Shown: piece after piece, positions 1 through 5,178 of the stretch
How the letters are laid out: each line of letters opens with the position of its first letter
Numbering within the stretch: the stretch's first letter is position 1
Notes under the pieces: generated by a model
What the model was told of the DNA's origin: nothing
Database searches by the model: none
What the model saw: the letters and a program-made list of their open reading frames with translations, nothing else
Translations under genes and position numbers: made by a program
Assembly: GCA_030595015.1 (NCBI GenBank)
Contig: JAUVDZ010000056.1
Location: forward strand, 1-7,555
Direction of reading: 5' to 3'
DNA: 7,555 bases
Source of the DNA: Candidatus Peregrinibacteria bacterium
Lineage (GTDB): Bacteria > Patescibacteriota > Gracilibacteria > UBA1369 > PNNO01

Positions 1-1442
1 AATCGTTTCCTGTGTATTGTCAGGAGTGTGTTTGGGCAGATAATTGGGATGCAAGTGAATTCAACGCTGAAGTAAATTTTGAAAAACCTTTTTTTGATCA
101 ATTTTATGAGTTAATGCAAAAAGTCCCAAGGTTAGCAATTGTGAATAAACAGTCTGAGAATAGTGAATATTGTAATTATTCTTTTGCAAATAAAAATTGC
201 TATTTAACTTTTGGAAATCATTATGAAGAAGATTGTATGTACGGTCATTACTCCACAAAAAACAGAGACTGCATGGATTATCTGTGGTTTTATGAAAGTG
301 AGCTTTCTTATGGATGTATTTTTTCAGGAAAACTTTATAGATCAGTTTATTTAGATCATTCTGAGGGTTGTCAGGATTGTTATTTTTCTGTTGATTTAAA
401 GAGCTGCAAGCATTGTTTGTTTTGTTCTAACTTAAGACATAAAGAGTATTATATTTTTAATAAAAAGTATTCAAAAGAGGATTATTTTAAACAACTTGAA
501 TCCTATAATTTTGGAAATTATAAAAACTTTTCAGAAGCAGTTGAGATTTTTAAAACAGAATTTAGAAAAAAATTCCCTGTAAGAGCTGTTTATCAAATTA
601 ATTGTGAAAATTGCGAGGGGAATAATTTAAATAACTGTAAAAATTTAGAAACCTGTTTTGATTGCACGGCGTGTGAAGATTGTGCATATGGCTATCAAAT
701 GGATGAAACTTATGATTCTATGGATATGAACTGTATGGGTTATGATAAAAGTGAATTATGCTATCAAACAATTGGATGTTCAGGCATAAATAACTGTGTT
801 GCTTGTGATTCATGCTGGCACAACAATGATCTTAATTATTGCAATTTATGTTTTAACAACTGCCAGGATTGTTTTGGATGTATCTCTCTTAATAAAAAGA
901 AGTATTGCATTTTTAACAAACAGTATTCAAAAGAAGAATATGAAAAATTAGTACCACAGATCATTGAACATATGAAGAAAACAGGAGAATGGGGCGAGTT
1001 TTATCCAATCAAATATTCACCTTTTGCATATAATGAAACAGTTGCCCAGGAATATTTTGCATTAGATAAAAAAGAAGCTTTAAATGCAGGGTTTCAATGG
1101 AAAGAAAAAGATCTTAAAGATTATCAAAAACAAATATATGATGTTCCTTTGGATATTAACGATGTAAAAAAAGATATTATTGATGAATTATTAGCTTGTA
1201 GTGATTGCGGCAAGAATTATAAAATTATAGATAAGGAATTGGAGTTTTATAAAAAACTTAATTTGCCTGTGCCTCGAAAATGCCCTGAATGTAGACATTT
1301 GGAGAGAATGACATTAAGAAGTCCAAGGAAGCTTTGGGATCGTAAATGTAAAAAATGTGAAAAGGAAATGAAAGCTTCATATGCATTGAGTTGCCCTGAA
1401 GAAGTTTATTGTGAACAGTGCTATTTAAGTGTTATACTTTGA
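1..1442 (+). CDS. Cys-rich multi-zinc-ribbon protein, 5'-truncated by window edge
   Basis: The reading frame is already open at base 3 and codes Ser-Phe-Pro before the GTG at 12, so the gene starts outside the window and that GTG is probably internal. The visible ~479 residues (numbered from the GTG) hold dozens of Cys, mostly CxxC or CxxxC pairs. They include CQEC at 3-6, a Cys-dense core at 198-290, CSDC at 396-399, CPEC at 424-427, CKKC at 446-449 and CEQC at 467-470. A unit with YYIFNKKYSKE at 146-156 recurs with CIFNKQYSKE at 299-308, so there is internal duplication. The C-terminal module ending in VYCEQC resembles the start of the window (PVYCQEC), suggesting the same zinc-binding module caps both ends. 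I recognise this as a protein type common in CPR genomes, often vaguely named. Its function is unknown; multiple structural zinc sites are inferred. The thioredoxin gene follows after 28 nt. Confidence 0.85.
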   Translation, partial: SFPVYCQECVWADNWDASEFNAEVNFEKPFFDQFYELMQKVPRLAIVNKQSENSEYCNYSFANKNCYLTFGNHYEEDCMYGHYSTKNRDCMDYLWFYESELSYGCIFSGKLYRSVYLDHSEGCQDCYFSVDLKSCKHCLFCSNLRHKEYYIFNKKYSKEDYFKQLESYNFGNYKNFSEAVEIFKTEFRKKFPVRAVYQINCENCEGNNLNNCKNLETCFDCTACEDCAYGYQMDETYDSMDMNCMGYDKSELCYQTIGCSGINNCVACDSCWHNNDLNYCNLCFNNCQDCFGCISLNKKKYCIFNKQYSKEEYEKLVPQIIEHMKKTGEWGEFYPIKYSPFAYNETVAQEYFALDKKEALNAGFQWKEKDLKDYQKQIYDVPLDINDVKKDIIDELLACSDCGKNYKIIDKELEFYKKLNLPVPRKCPECRHLERMTLRSPRKLWDRKCKKCEKEMKASYALSCPEEVYCEQCYLSVIL

Positions 1443-1470
1443 AACTTGATAATTTTGCCCAAACTAATAA

Positions 1471-1899
1471 ATGAATAAAAAAATACGTAATATTGTAGGT
1501 GTATTAGCATTTCTTTTACTAACAATTGGTGCAATAGGTTGTACTAACCAAAATTCAGGTCCGGCTAAAGTTGTTGAAGCAGCTGCAGATGCGCGATTTA
1601 CAGTATATGCAGATTCTGCAAGTGTTATTGGGAAAGAACCAGTAGCTTTATTTTTTCACGCTGACTGGTGTGGGACTTGTACTGCTCTTGAAAAAGACAT
1701 CAATAACAATATTGATGAATTACCAAAAGATGCAAAGATTCTTAAAGTTAATTTTGATACAGAAATTGAGTTAAAAAAAGAATATGGGGTCTTGTTGCAA
1801 TCTATGTTTGTTGTTTTAGATAAAGATGGTAATGTGATAGAGAAACTTGCAGCTCCAACATTTGATAAATTAAAAGAAGCGATAGCTGTCTCGCTATAA
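1471..1899 (+). CDS. Thioredoxin-fold lipoprotein, envelope thiol-disulfide protein
   Basis: A 142-residue exported protein. A basic N-terminus and hydrophobic segment (residues 8-20) end in AIGC with Cys24, a plausible lipoprotein attachment site, so the protein probably faces outward on the membrane. The thioredoxin active site is WCGTC (Trp66, Cys67, Cys70), preceded by the strand VALFFHAD. A second half with VVLDKDGNVIEKL (115-127) matches the usual last beta strands. The conserved cis-proline normally found before this strand is missing: the equivalent stretch reads LLQSMFVV, placing Ser112 there. Cis-Pro replacement usually changes substrate release or redox behaviour, so oxidase, reductase or CcdA partner roles are all possible. 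The ccdA-like gene starts 9 nt downstream, which supports electron exchange with CcdA. No Shine-Dalgarno is visible. The start is supported because it gives a complete signal peptide. Confidence 0.85.
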   Translation: MNKKIRNIVGVLAFLLLTIGAIGCTNQNSGPAKVVEAAADARFTVYADSASVIGKEPVALFFHADWCGTCTALEKDINNNIDELPKDAKILKVNFDTEIELKKEYGVLLQSMFVVLDKDGNVIEKLAAPTFDKLKEAIAVSL

Positions 1900-1908
1900 C
1901 GAATTGAT

Positions 1909-2640
1909 ATGGAATATTTAATACCTTCGTTTTTTGCAGGAATACTAACTGTTTTAGCGCCTTGCGTTATAACTTTGCTCCCAATTATTTTAGGTGGATC
2001 TTTAGGAGAGAAAGACCTGCTTAAACCTTTAATTGTTGCTGGATCTTTAAGTATTTCTGTAATTATTTTTACACTTTTATTAAAAGCAACGACTTTGCTT
2101 ATTGCGATTCCTGCTGAATTTTGGCGTTCTTTTTCAGGAATTTTAATTATTCTATTCGGAGTGACTATGGTTGCTCCAATTTTATGGGAAAAATTAGCAT
2201 TTAAGATGAAATTGTATAAAAGTAAGAGTCTTTTACATAAATCCAGTAATAAAAAAGGGCGATGGGGGTCAGCTTTATTGGGAATGTCATTAGGCCCTGT
2301 TTTTACAACCTGTTCTCCGACTTTTGCTATTATTCTGGCTATTATTTTACCTGCTAATTTCGGGGTTGGATTAATAAATTTAGTAGCTTATGCTTTTGGT
2401 TTGTTTTTGATTTTGATTTTTATTGGATATGGTGGAAGAAAAATTACCAATTATTTTAAGTTTGCAGTTGATCCTAATGGCTGGTTTAAAAGGGGATTAG
2501 GTGTTTTATTAATTGTTACCGGCTTTTTAATTATTACTGGATTTGATAAAACAATTGAATCAACTATTTTAAATTCAGGTTATAGTGGTCCTACTGAAGT
2601 TGAAGCTTCAATTTTAGGTTCATTTGATTTTACGGAATAA
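1909..2640 (+). CDS. ccdA: CcdA/DsbD-family membrane thiol electron carrier
   Basis: A 243-residue integral membrane protein with about six hydrophobic segments (roughly 5-29, 40-66, 73-92, 120-148, 152-175 and 195-212). It shows the family's inverted two-half layout: LAPCVITLLP with Cys19 in the first helix and GPVFTTCSPT with Cys135 in the fourth. In CcdA and the DsbD membrane domain these two Cys shuttle electrons from cytoplasmic thioredoxin to extracytoplasmic thiol proteins. The length fits CcdA. The thioredoxin-like lipoprotein directly upstream is the probable partner and the two are surely co-transcribed. No Shine-Dalgarno is seen. No cytochrome c genes are visible, so the role is more likely general envelope disulfide reduction or isomerisation than haem maturation; that is inference. 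The last 11 bp overlap the convergent sixA-like gene. Confidence 0.9.
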   Translation: MEYLIPSFFAGILTVLAPCVITLLPIILGGSLGEKDLLKPLIVAGSLSISVIIFTLLLKATTLLIAIPAEFWRSFSGILIILFGVTMVAPILWEKLAFKMKLYKSKSLLHKSSNKKGRWGSALLGMSLGPVFTTCSPTFAIILAIILPANFGVGLINLVAYAFGLFLILIFIGYGGRKITNYFKFAVDPNGWFKRGLGVLLIVTGFLIITGFDKTIESTILNSGYSGPTEVEASILGSFDFTE

Positions 2641-3058
2641 GAAAAAAGCCTACTTCCCACTTTCCATCTTTGTTTTGTTCTAAACAAACAATGCCACCCT
2701 GGTGAAATTTAATACAAGGAGCATTTTCGTCATTAACTATGAGTCTTGATGAGATTTTTTGCATAAATGGAAGATGTCCAACCAGCATTAAGCCGTCTTC
2801 CAGCTTATCAATCCATGGATTGATGTCGTCCATTGGTTTTAGTCCTTCTTTTTCTTCAATAGGAGAGTTGAAATGATTAGCAAAGATTTGTGCAGTCTGT
2901 TTTGCACGTTGTTTTACACTATGGAAGATTTTTGAAGGTTTGATTTGAGCCATCTTTGCGACTGTTTCAACATCAGCTAAACCTTGTATAGATAAACCTT
3001 CTTGAGGGTCAATTGTTTCAGGATTTTGATTTCCATGTTGTGCTAAGTAAATTTTCAT
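2630..3058 (-). CDS. sixA: SixA-like phosphohistidine phosphatase (histidine phosphatase superfamily)
   Basis: A 142-residue protein, close to the short SixA subgroup in length. Visible elements are the N-terminal strand and catalytic His (YLAQHG, His8), SVKQRAKQTA (Arg51, matching the SixA S-P-x-x-R-A-x-Q-T block), the second catalytic His in VGHLP (His95), and a C-terminal GGIVCLE strand. The canonical RHG is QHG here, so the first phosphate-binding Arg is replaced by Gln. I have seen QHG in other SixA-like sequences, so this need not mean loss of activity. SixA removes phosphate from phosphohistidine in signalling or phosphotransfer proteins in the cytoplasm; the substrate here is unknown. 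The gene stands alone, convergent with ccdA and divergent from the cassette at 3141. Its promoter has a perfect TATAAT about 20 nt before the start, giving a short leader without Shine-Dalgarno. Confidence 0.85.
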   Translation of the reverse strand: MKIYLAQHGNQNPETIDPQEGLSIQGLADVETVAKMAQIKPSKIFHSVKQRAKQTAQIFANHFNSPIEEKEGLKPMDDINPWIDKLEDGLMLVGHLPFMQKISSRLIVNDENAPCIKFHQGGIVCLEQNKDGKWEVGFFLIP

Positions 3059-3076
3059 TTTAGAGAGATTATTTGC

Positions 3077-3104
3077 TTGATTATAGCATTAAAAATGTTA
3101 ATAT
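3077..3104 (+). promoter_or_regulatory. Sigma70-type promoter of the 100-residue protein cassette
   Basis: TTGATT at 3077-3082 and TAATAT at 3099-3104 are separated by 16 bp, a good match to a vegetative promoter. Transcription would start near 3111, about 20 nt before the Shine-Dalgarno at 3131. The -35 box shares bases 3080-3082 with the -10 box of the divergent sixA-like promoter, so polymerase could hardly occupy both at once. Confidence 0.55.
3080..3085 (-). promoter_or_regulatory. -10 box for the sixA-like gene
   Basis: The minus strand reads TATAAT exactly, which would start transcription near 3073 and leave a leader of about 15 nt. No good -35 hexamer is found 16-18 nt upstream (best is TGAATA or GTGAAT), so the call rests on the -10 alone. 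The box overlaps the -35 box of the divergent promoter on the plus strand. Confidence 0.5.
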
Positions 3105-3130
3105 TCACTTCCTGCAATGAACATTGAAAA

Positions 3131-3136
3131 AGGAGG
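3131..3136 (+). promoter_or_regulatory. Strong Shine-Dalgarno deciding the start at 3141
   Basis: AGGAGG is followed by a 4-nt spacer and ATG. The other starts in the window (1471, 1909, and minus-strand 3058, 4179, 5174, 5646, 6942, 7295 and 7446) have no comparable purine motif, so this gene is translated by a different initiation mode from its neighbours. Confidence 0.8.
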
Positions 3137-3140
3137 CATA

Positions 3141-3443
3141 ATGGGGAGCTTCAATGAAACTCAGATCTTCGCAGCAATTGAAAGTGCTACTACAAGCAGA
3201 AAAGTTCGAGTCACATTCAAACCGGGAACAAAAGGTGCTGAGGTTAGGAAGTTTAGAGCGTTTCGCGATGCTTTCATGACGAGTGATGAGGATGATGAGC
3301 GGTTAACAGTGAGTAGTTTTGGGCCGTTGACAATAGAAGTTACGGTTCCTAAGCCCACTGAGGATGCTCCGCTCAACCGCATTGCCATGGATCTCAACGA
3401 TATGCTTGGGCCGTGGATGAAAAGTATCGAGCCAGTGATCTAG
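3141..3443 (+). CDS. Unrecognised 100-residue protein in a stand-alone, GC-richer cassette
   Basis: I do not recognise this protein. The ATG at 3141 is chosen over the in-frame ATG at 3117 because AGGAGG lies at 3131-3136, inside what would be coding sequence for the longer form. It is the only strong Shine-Dalgarno in the window. The product is soluble, with no signal peptide, membrane segment or Cys. Reading by eye, it has a helix (5-16), a strand KVRVTF (21-26), a basic/aromatic helix (32-46), an acidic turn SDEDDE (48-53), strands LTVSSF and LTIEVTVP (55-70), and a C-terminal helix (77-95): a small alpha/beta fold. By hand count the gene is 141/300 G+C (47%), against roughly one third in its neighbours, with codons such as CGC, CCG and CTC that are rarer nearby. 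It has its own promoter and terminator. Transfer, high expression or a phage-like origin are possible, none proven. Coding status is supported by the full set of signals. Confidence 0.75.
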   Translation: MGSFNETQIFAAIESATTSRKVRVTFKPGTKGAEVRKFRAFRDAFMTSDEDDERLTVSSFGPLTIEVTVPKPTEDAPLNRIAMDLNDMLGPWMKSIEPVI

Positions 3444-3469
3444 TAGATTACACCCCATTTGCAGGAAAA

Positions 3470-3505
3470 CCCGTACGTGACATCGATCACGTACGGGGAA
3501 TTTTT
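3470..3505. terminator. Bidirectional rho-independent terminator between cassette and tRNA-Glu
   Basis: A perfect 11-bp inverted repeat, CCCGTACGTGA (3470-3480) with its complement (3487-3497), encloses a 6-nt loop. On the plus strand it is followed by GGAATTTTT, ending the cassette 26 nt after its stop. On the minus strand the stem is followed directly by TTTT, so it can also end the tRNA-Glu transcript about 97 nt after the CCA. This is by far the strongest hairpin in the window. Confidence 0.85.
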
Positions 3506-3593
3506 ATATCTATATCAAATTTGCTTACTTCAAAACAGCTTCGCGCCTCTTTCCGCTTCGCTATGCTCCATACAGCTCCACTTCGTTACGCTG

Positions 3594-3668
3594 TGGTAGT
3601 CCCAAGGGGAATCGAACCCCTGTTTCCAGGATGAAAACCTGGTGTCCTAACCACTAGACGATGGGACC
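3594..3668 (-). tRNA. tRNA-Glu (anticodon UUC), CCA encoded
   Basis: The minus strand folds into a full cloverleaf: a 7-bp acceptor stem GGTCCCA/TGGGACT (with a G1-U72 wobble), D arm GTCT/GGAC around AGTGGTTA, anticodon stem CCAGG/CCTGG with loop TTTTCAT placing TTC at 34-36, a 5-nt variable region, and T arm AGGGG-TTCGATT-CCCCT. The discriminator base is A and CCA is encoded at 3596-3594. The 75-nt gene is transcribed from a consensus promoter at 3810-3837, about 134 nt upstream, so an RNase P cut is needed. The RNase P protein gene lies in the operon upstream. No second tRNA is seen in the leader or the trailer. Confidence 0.97.
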
Positions 3669-3675
3669 GCAATGT

Positions 3676-3691
3676 GTGAGCTTGCGCTCAC
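3676..3691 (-). promoter_or_regulatory. GNRA-capped hairpin just upstream of tRNA-Glu
   Basis: On the minus strand GTGAGC, a GCAA tetraloop and GCTCAC form a perfect 6-bp hairpin ending 7 nt before the tRNA 5' end. It sits in the part of the precursor removed by RNase P. A role in precursor stability or processing is inference. Confidence 0.55.
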
Positions 3692-3776
3692 GCTCAGCTC
3701 GCGATAATGCACTGCGTCGTACTTGACCATCCGATTCACTTCGTTCATACGCATGTTCAAGCATTTTCGCTCGCCC

Positions 3777-3802
3777 AGAGACTCGTTTCACTCGTCTCTA
3801 GC
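3777..3802 (-). promoter_or_regulatory. 5' leader hairpin of the tRNA-Glu transcript, shared with the rpmH operon
   Basis: Reading the minus strand, GCT is followed by AGAGAC, an 11-nt loop and GTCTCT, a perfect 6-bp stem. The element begins 7 nt after the -10 box, so it would form the very 5' end of the RNA. It aligns with 21 of 26 columns identical to the element at 7508-7532, with a C-G pair here matching a T-A pair there. Confidence 0.6.
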
Positions 3803-3809
3803 AAGAATG

Positions 3810-3837
3810 ATTATATAGATTCAGGCTTAATTGTCAA
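3810..3837 (-). promoter_or_regulatory. Consensus promoter of tRNA-Glu
   Basis: The minus strand carries TTGACA (3837-3832) and TATAAT (3815-3810), both perfect, with a 16-bp spacer. The -35 box lies only 6 bp past the stop codon of the upstream operon, so tRNA-Glu may also receive read-through. A palindrome AATTGT-TTTG-ACAATT (3829-3844) overlaps the -35 box and could be either an operator or chance. Confidence 0.85.
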
Positions 3838-3843
3838 AACAAT

Positions 3844-4179
3844 TTATGGAATTAGCACAGGATTTCCTTCTGGTTCGTCCATAAAATCTACTTTGTCATT
3901 ATTTTCTAAATTAATTAGTGCTTTTGCATCCATAACTTTTATTCTAAGCTCTTTATTTAGATCTTCCAGCTCTTCGTTTTGTAAAATTAATTGTGAGTGC
4001 ACATAGCCCTTTTGCGCTGAGTTAGAGGTGTTTAGTAAAAATACGATACTTAATGCAACTGTGATTAAAACTAATCCAAACAAAAGAGTTACAATTGCTT
4101 TTCGTACTTCCTGAGACAGAGTAGTACGTTTTTTAATAAACTTCCCTTTGAATTTCTTACCCATTAAATCTTCAACCAT
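3844..4179 (-). CDS. FtsL/FtsB/DivIC-like septum protein, membrane coiled coil
   Basis: A 111-residue bitopic protein. It has a basic cytoplasmic N-terminus (KKFKGKFIKKR at 8-18), one membrane segment (about 29-49) and an outward heptad-rich coiled coil (about 57-90, with QLILQNEELEDLNKEL), then an acidic tail. This is the layout of the FtsL/FtsB/DivIC divisome family, which is recognised by shape more than by sequence. Another small membrane coiled-coil protein cannot be excluded. The start at 4179 lies 2 nt after the SLH-RlpA stop, so the two genes are translationally coupled. The ATG at 4164 (MGKKF) is a possible alternative. This is the last protein gene of the rpmH operon, and its place beside a wall-acting protein supports a role in division or wall growth. 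No terminator follows before the tRNA-Glu promoter. Confidence 0.65.
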   Translation of the reverse strand: MVEDLMGKKFKGKFIKKRTTLSQEVRKAIVTLLFGLVLITVALSIVFLLNTSNSAQKGYVHSQLILQNEELEDLNKELRIKVMDAKALINLENNDKVDFMDEPEGNPVLIP

Positions 4180-4181
4180 CT

Positions 4182-5174
4182 TTAAGCTTCTTTAATTATT
4201 TCATATTGAACGTAAATCACACCTTGTCCTGTGTAAGCAATAGTCTCAAATGCAGATCGTGATAAATCAATTACTCTTCCTGTTATATATGGGCCTCTAT
4301 CATTAATACGAACATCAACTGATTTTCCGTTATCTAAATTAGTAACTCTTACAACTGTATCAAATGGCAAAGTTCTTGAAGCTGCAGTTAATTTATCGTG
4401 AACATAGATTTCTCCATTGGCAGTTCCGCGTCCTACAAACATATCAGCATAATAAGAACCTTCTCCAAACATAAAACCTTCTTTACTTTTCAAATATCTG
4501 TAAACAAGTTCAGCAAATCGTGAACGAGTTAATTCACGTCCAGGATTTACATTATTGCTTTGAGTAAAATATGCGATTGAACGTTTTTTTGCTTCATCAA
4601 AATATTTTGCAAACCAATCATTAACGCTTACATCATAAAAAGGGGATTCGAGTACTTCTCCAAATTCTACTCCATCGCTTTCCATAACCATTTTAAAGCT
4701 TTCAGCTCGATTAACTACATTTGTAGGTTTAAAAGTCCCATCAGGATATCCTTCAATTACACCAAGTTCAGCGCTTTTTTTAAGATATGGAAGATACCAC
4801 TGACTTTTAAAGATATCGCTAAATGCAATAAGTTCTAAATTATTTTTGTAATCTTCGCCACCCATTACGTTTCGAGTGATATAGTCTTCTGTAATAAGTT
4901 CATTTGCTTCTAAAATTATTTTTAATGCCTCAACACGACTTATTAAATTGCCAGGCTTAAAACTTCCGTCAGCATAACCTCCTATTATATCTTTTTCTTT
5001 TAGATATTTAAGTGCAACATATTCATCATGTCCTAAATCAACATCAGTAAAAACTGCAGTTTCAATAACAGCTGGCTCTGCAATCTCTTCCTGAGCATAA
5101 ACATTAACAAAGGGCACAAAAAGTAATACAAAACCACTAAATATAGAAATAAATTTTATACCAGGTTTATTCAT
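4182..5174 (-). CDS. Secreted SLH-domain protein with C-terminal RlpA-like double-psi beta-barrel
   Basis: A 330-residue exported protein with a signal peptide ending near VYA-Q (27/28). Three S-layer homology domains follow: about 41-88 (GGYADGSFKPGNLISRVEAL), 117-165 (EGYPDGTFKPTNVVNRAE) and a diverged third at 178-229. SLH domains anchor proteins to wall polymers. Residues 237-328 form an RlpA-like barrel: SYYADMFVGRGTANGE, LTAASRTLPFDT, VRINDRGPY and RVIDLSRSAF. RlpA is a peptidoglycan lytic transglycosylase or denuded-glycan binder. Of the residues implicated in Pseudomonas RlpA, the Glu (Glu255) and Asp (Asp292) are kept, but the His of TAAH-TLP is Ser266, so activity is uncertain. The gene lies 4 nt after jag and 2 nt before the FtsL-like gene. 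It probably acts in wall remodelling during growth or division. Confidence 0.9.
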   Translation of the reverse strand: MNKPGIKFISIFSGFVLLFVPFVNVYAQEEIAEPAVIETAVFTDVDLGHDEYVALKYLKEKDIIGGYADGSFKPGNLISRVEALKIILEANELITEDYITRNVMGGEDYKNNLELIAFSDIFKSQWYLPYLKKSAELGVIEGYPDGTFKPTNVVNRAESFKMVMESDGVEFGEVLESPFYDVSVNDWFAKYFDEAKKRSIAYFTQSNNVNPGRELTRSRFAELVYRYLKSKEGFMFGEGSYYADMFVGRGTANGEIYVHDKLTAASRTLPFDTVVRVTNLDNGKSVDVRINDRGPYITGRVIDLSRSAFETIAYTGQGVIYVQYEIIKEA

Positions 5175-5178
5175 AAGC

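Larger units (their letters stand above)
3552..3746 (-). repeat. Three short RRCGAAGYGRA-type repeats flanking tRNA-Glu
   Basis: On the minus strand the copies read TAGCGAAGCGGA (3552-3563), TAACGAAGTGGA (3577-3588) and GAACGAAGTGAA (3735-3746): two in the trailer and one in the leader of tRNA-Glu. They differ mainly by A/G and C/T changes. Their function is unknown. They may be degenerate small palindromes of the kind scattered through CPR intergenic regions. Confidence 0.45.

Noticed and set aside
61..258. Minus-strand 65-codon frame within the zinc-ribbon gene
   Set aside because: It is a shadow of a clearly real gene with conserved Cys pairs on the other strand.
1440..1442. UGA recoding (Gly) extending the zinc-ribbon protein by 11 codons
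   Set aside because: The product already ends where its zinc module closes, and rnpA also ends naturally at a TGA overlapping yidC, so a standard stop is more likely.
2620..2670. Terminator between convergent ccdA and the sixA-like gene
   Set aside because: The minus strand has a T6 run after GGC, but no convincing GC stem precedes it, only a 4-bp AAAG/CTTT pairing.
3161..3397. Minus-strand open frame opposite the 100-residue protein gene
   Set aside because: The plus-strand frame has promoter, Shine-Dalgarno and terminator in order; the antisense frame has none.
3413..3634. Plus-strand open frame of 73 codons ending in a VVPRGIEPLFPG-like peptide
   Set aside because: The C-terminal peptide is the antisense translation of the tRNA-Glu T arm, a classic artefact, and the frame also crosses the terminator and overlaps the cassette stop.
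3829..3844. Palindrome AATTGT-TTTG-ACAATT as a terminator of the long operon
   Set aside because: All-AT-rich 6-bp stem with no T run after it; it overlaps the tRNA promoter -35 box and is noted there as a possible operator only.
3707..4006. Plus-strand open frame of 99 codons
   Set aside because: It lies antisense to the FtsL-like gene, the tRNA promoter and the leader hairpins, has no ribosome site, and its Ser-rich product mirrors the coiled-coil codons.
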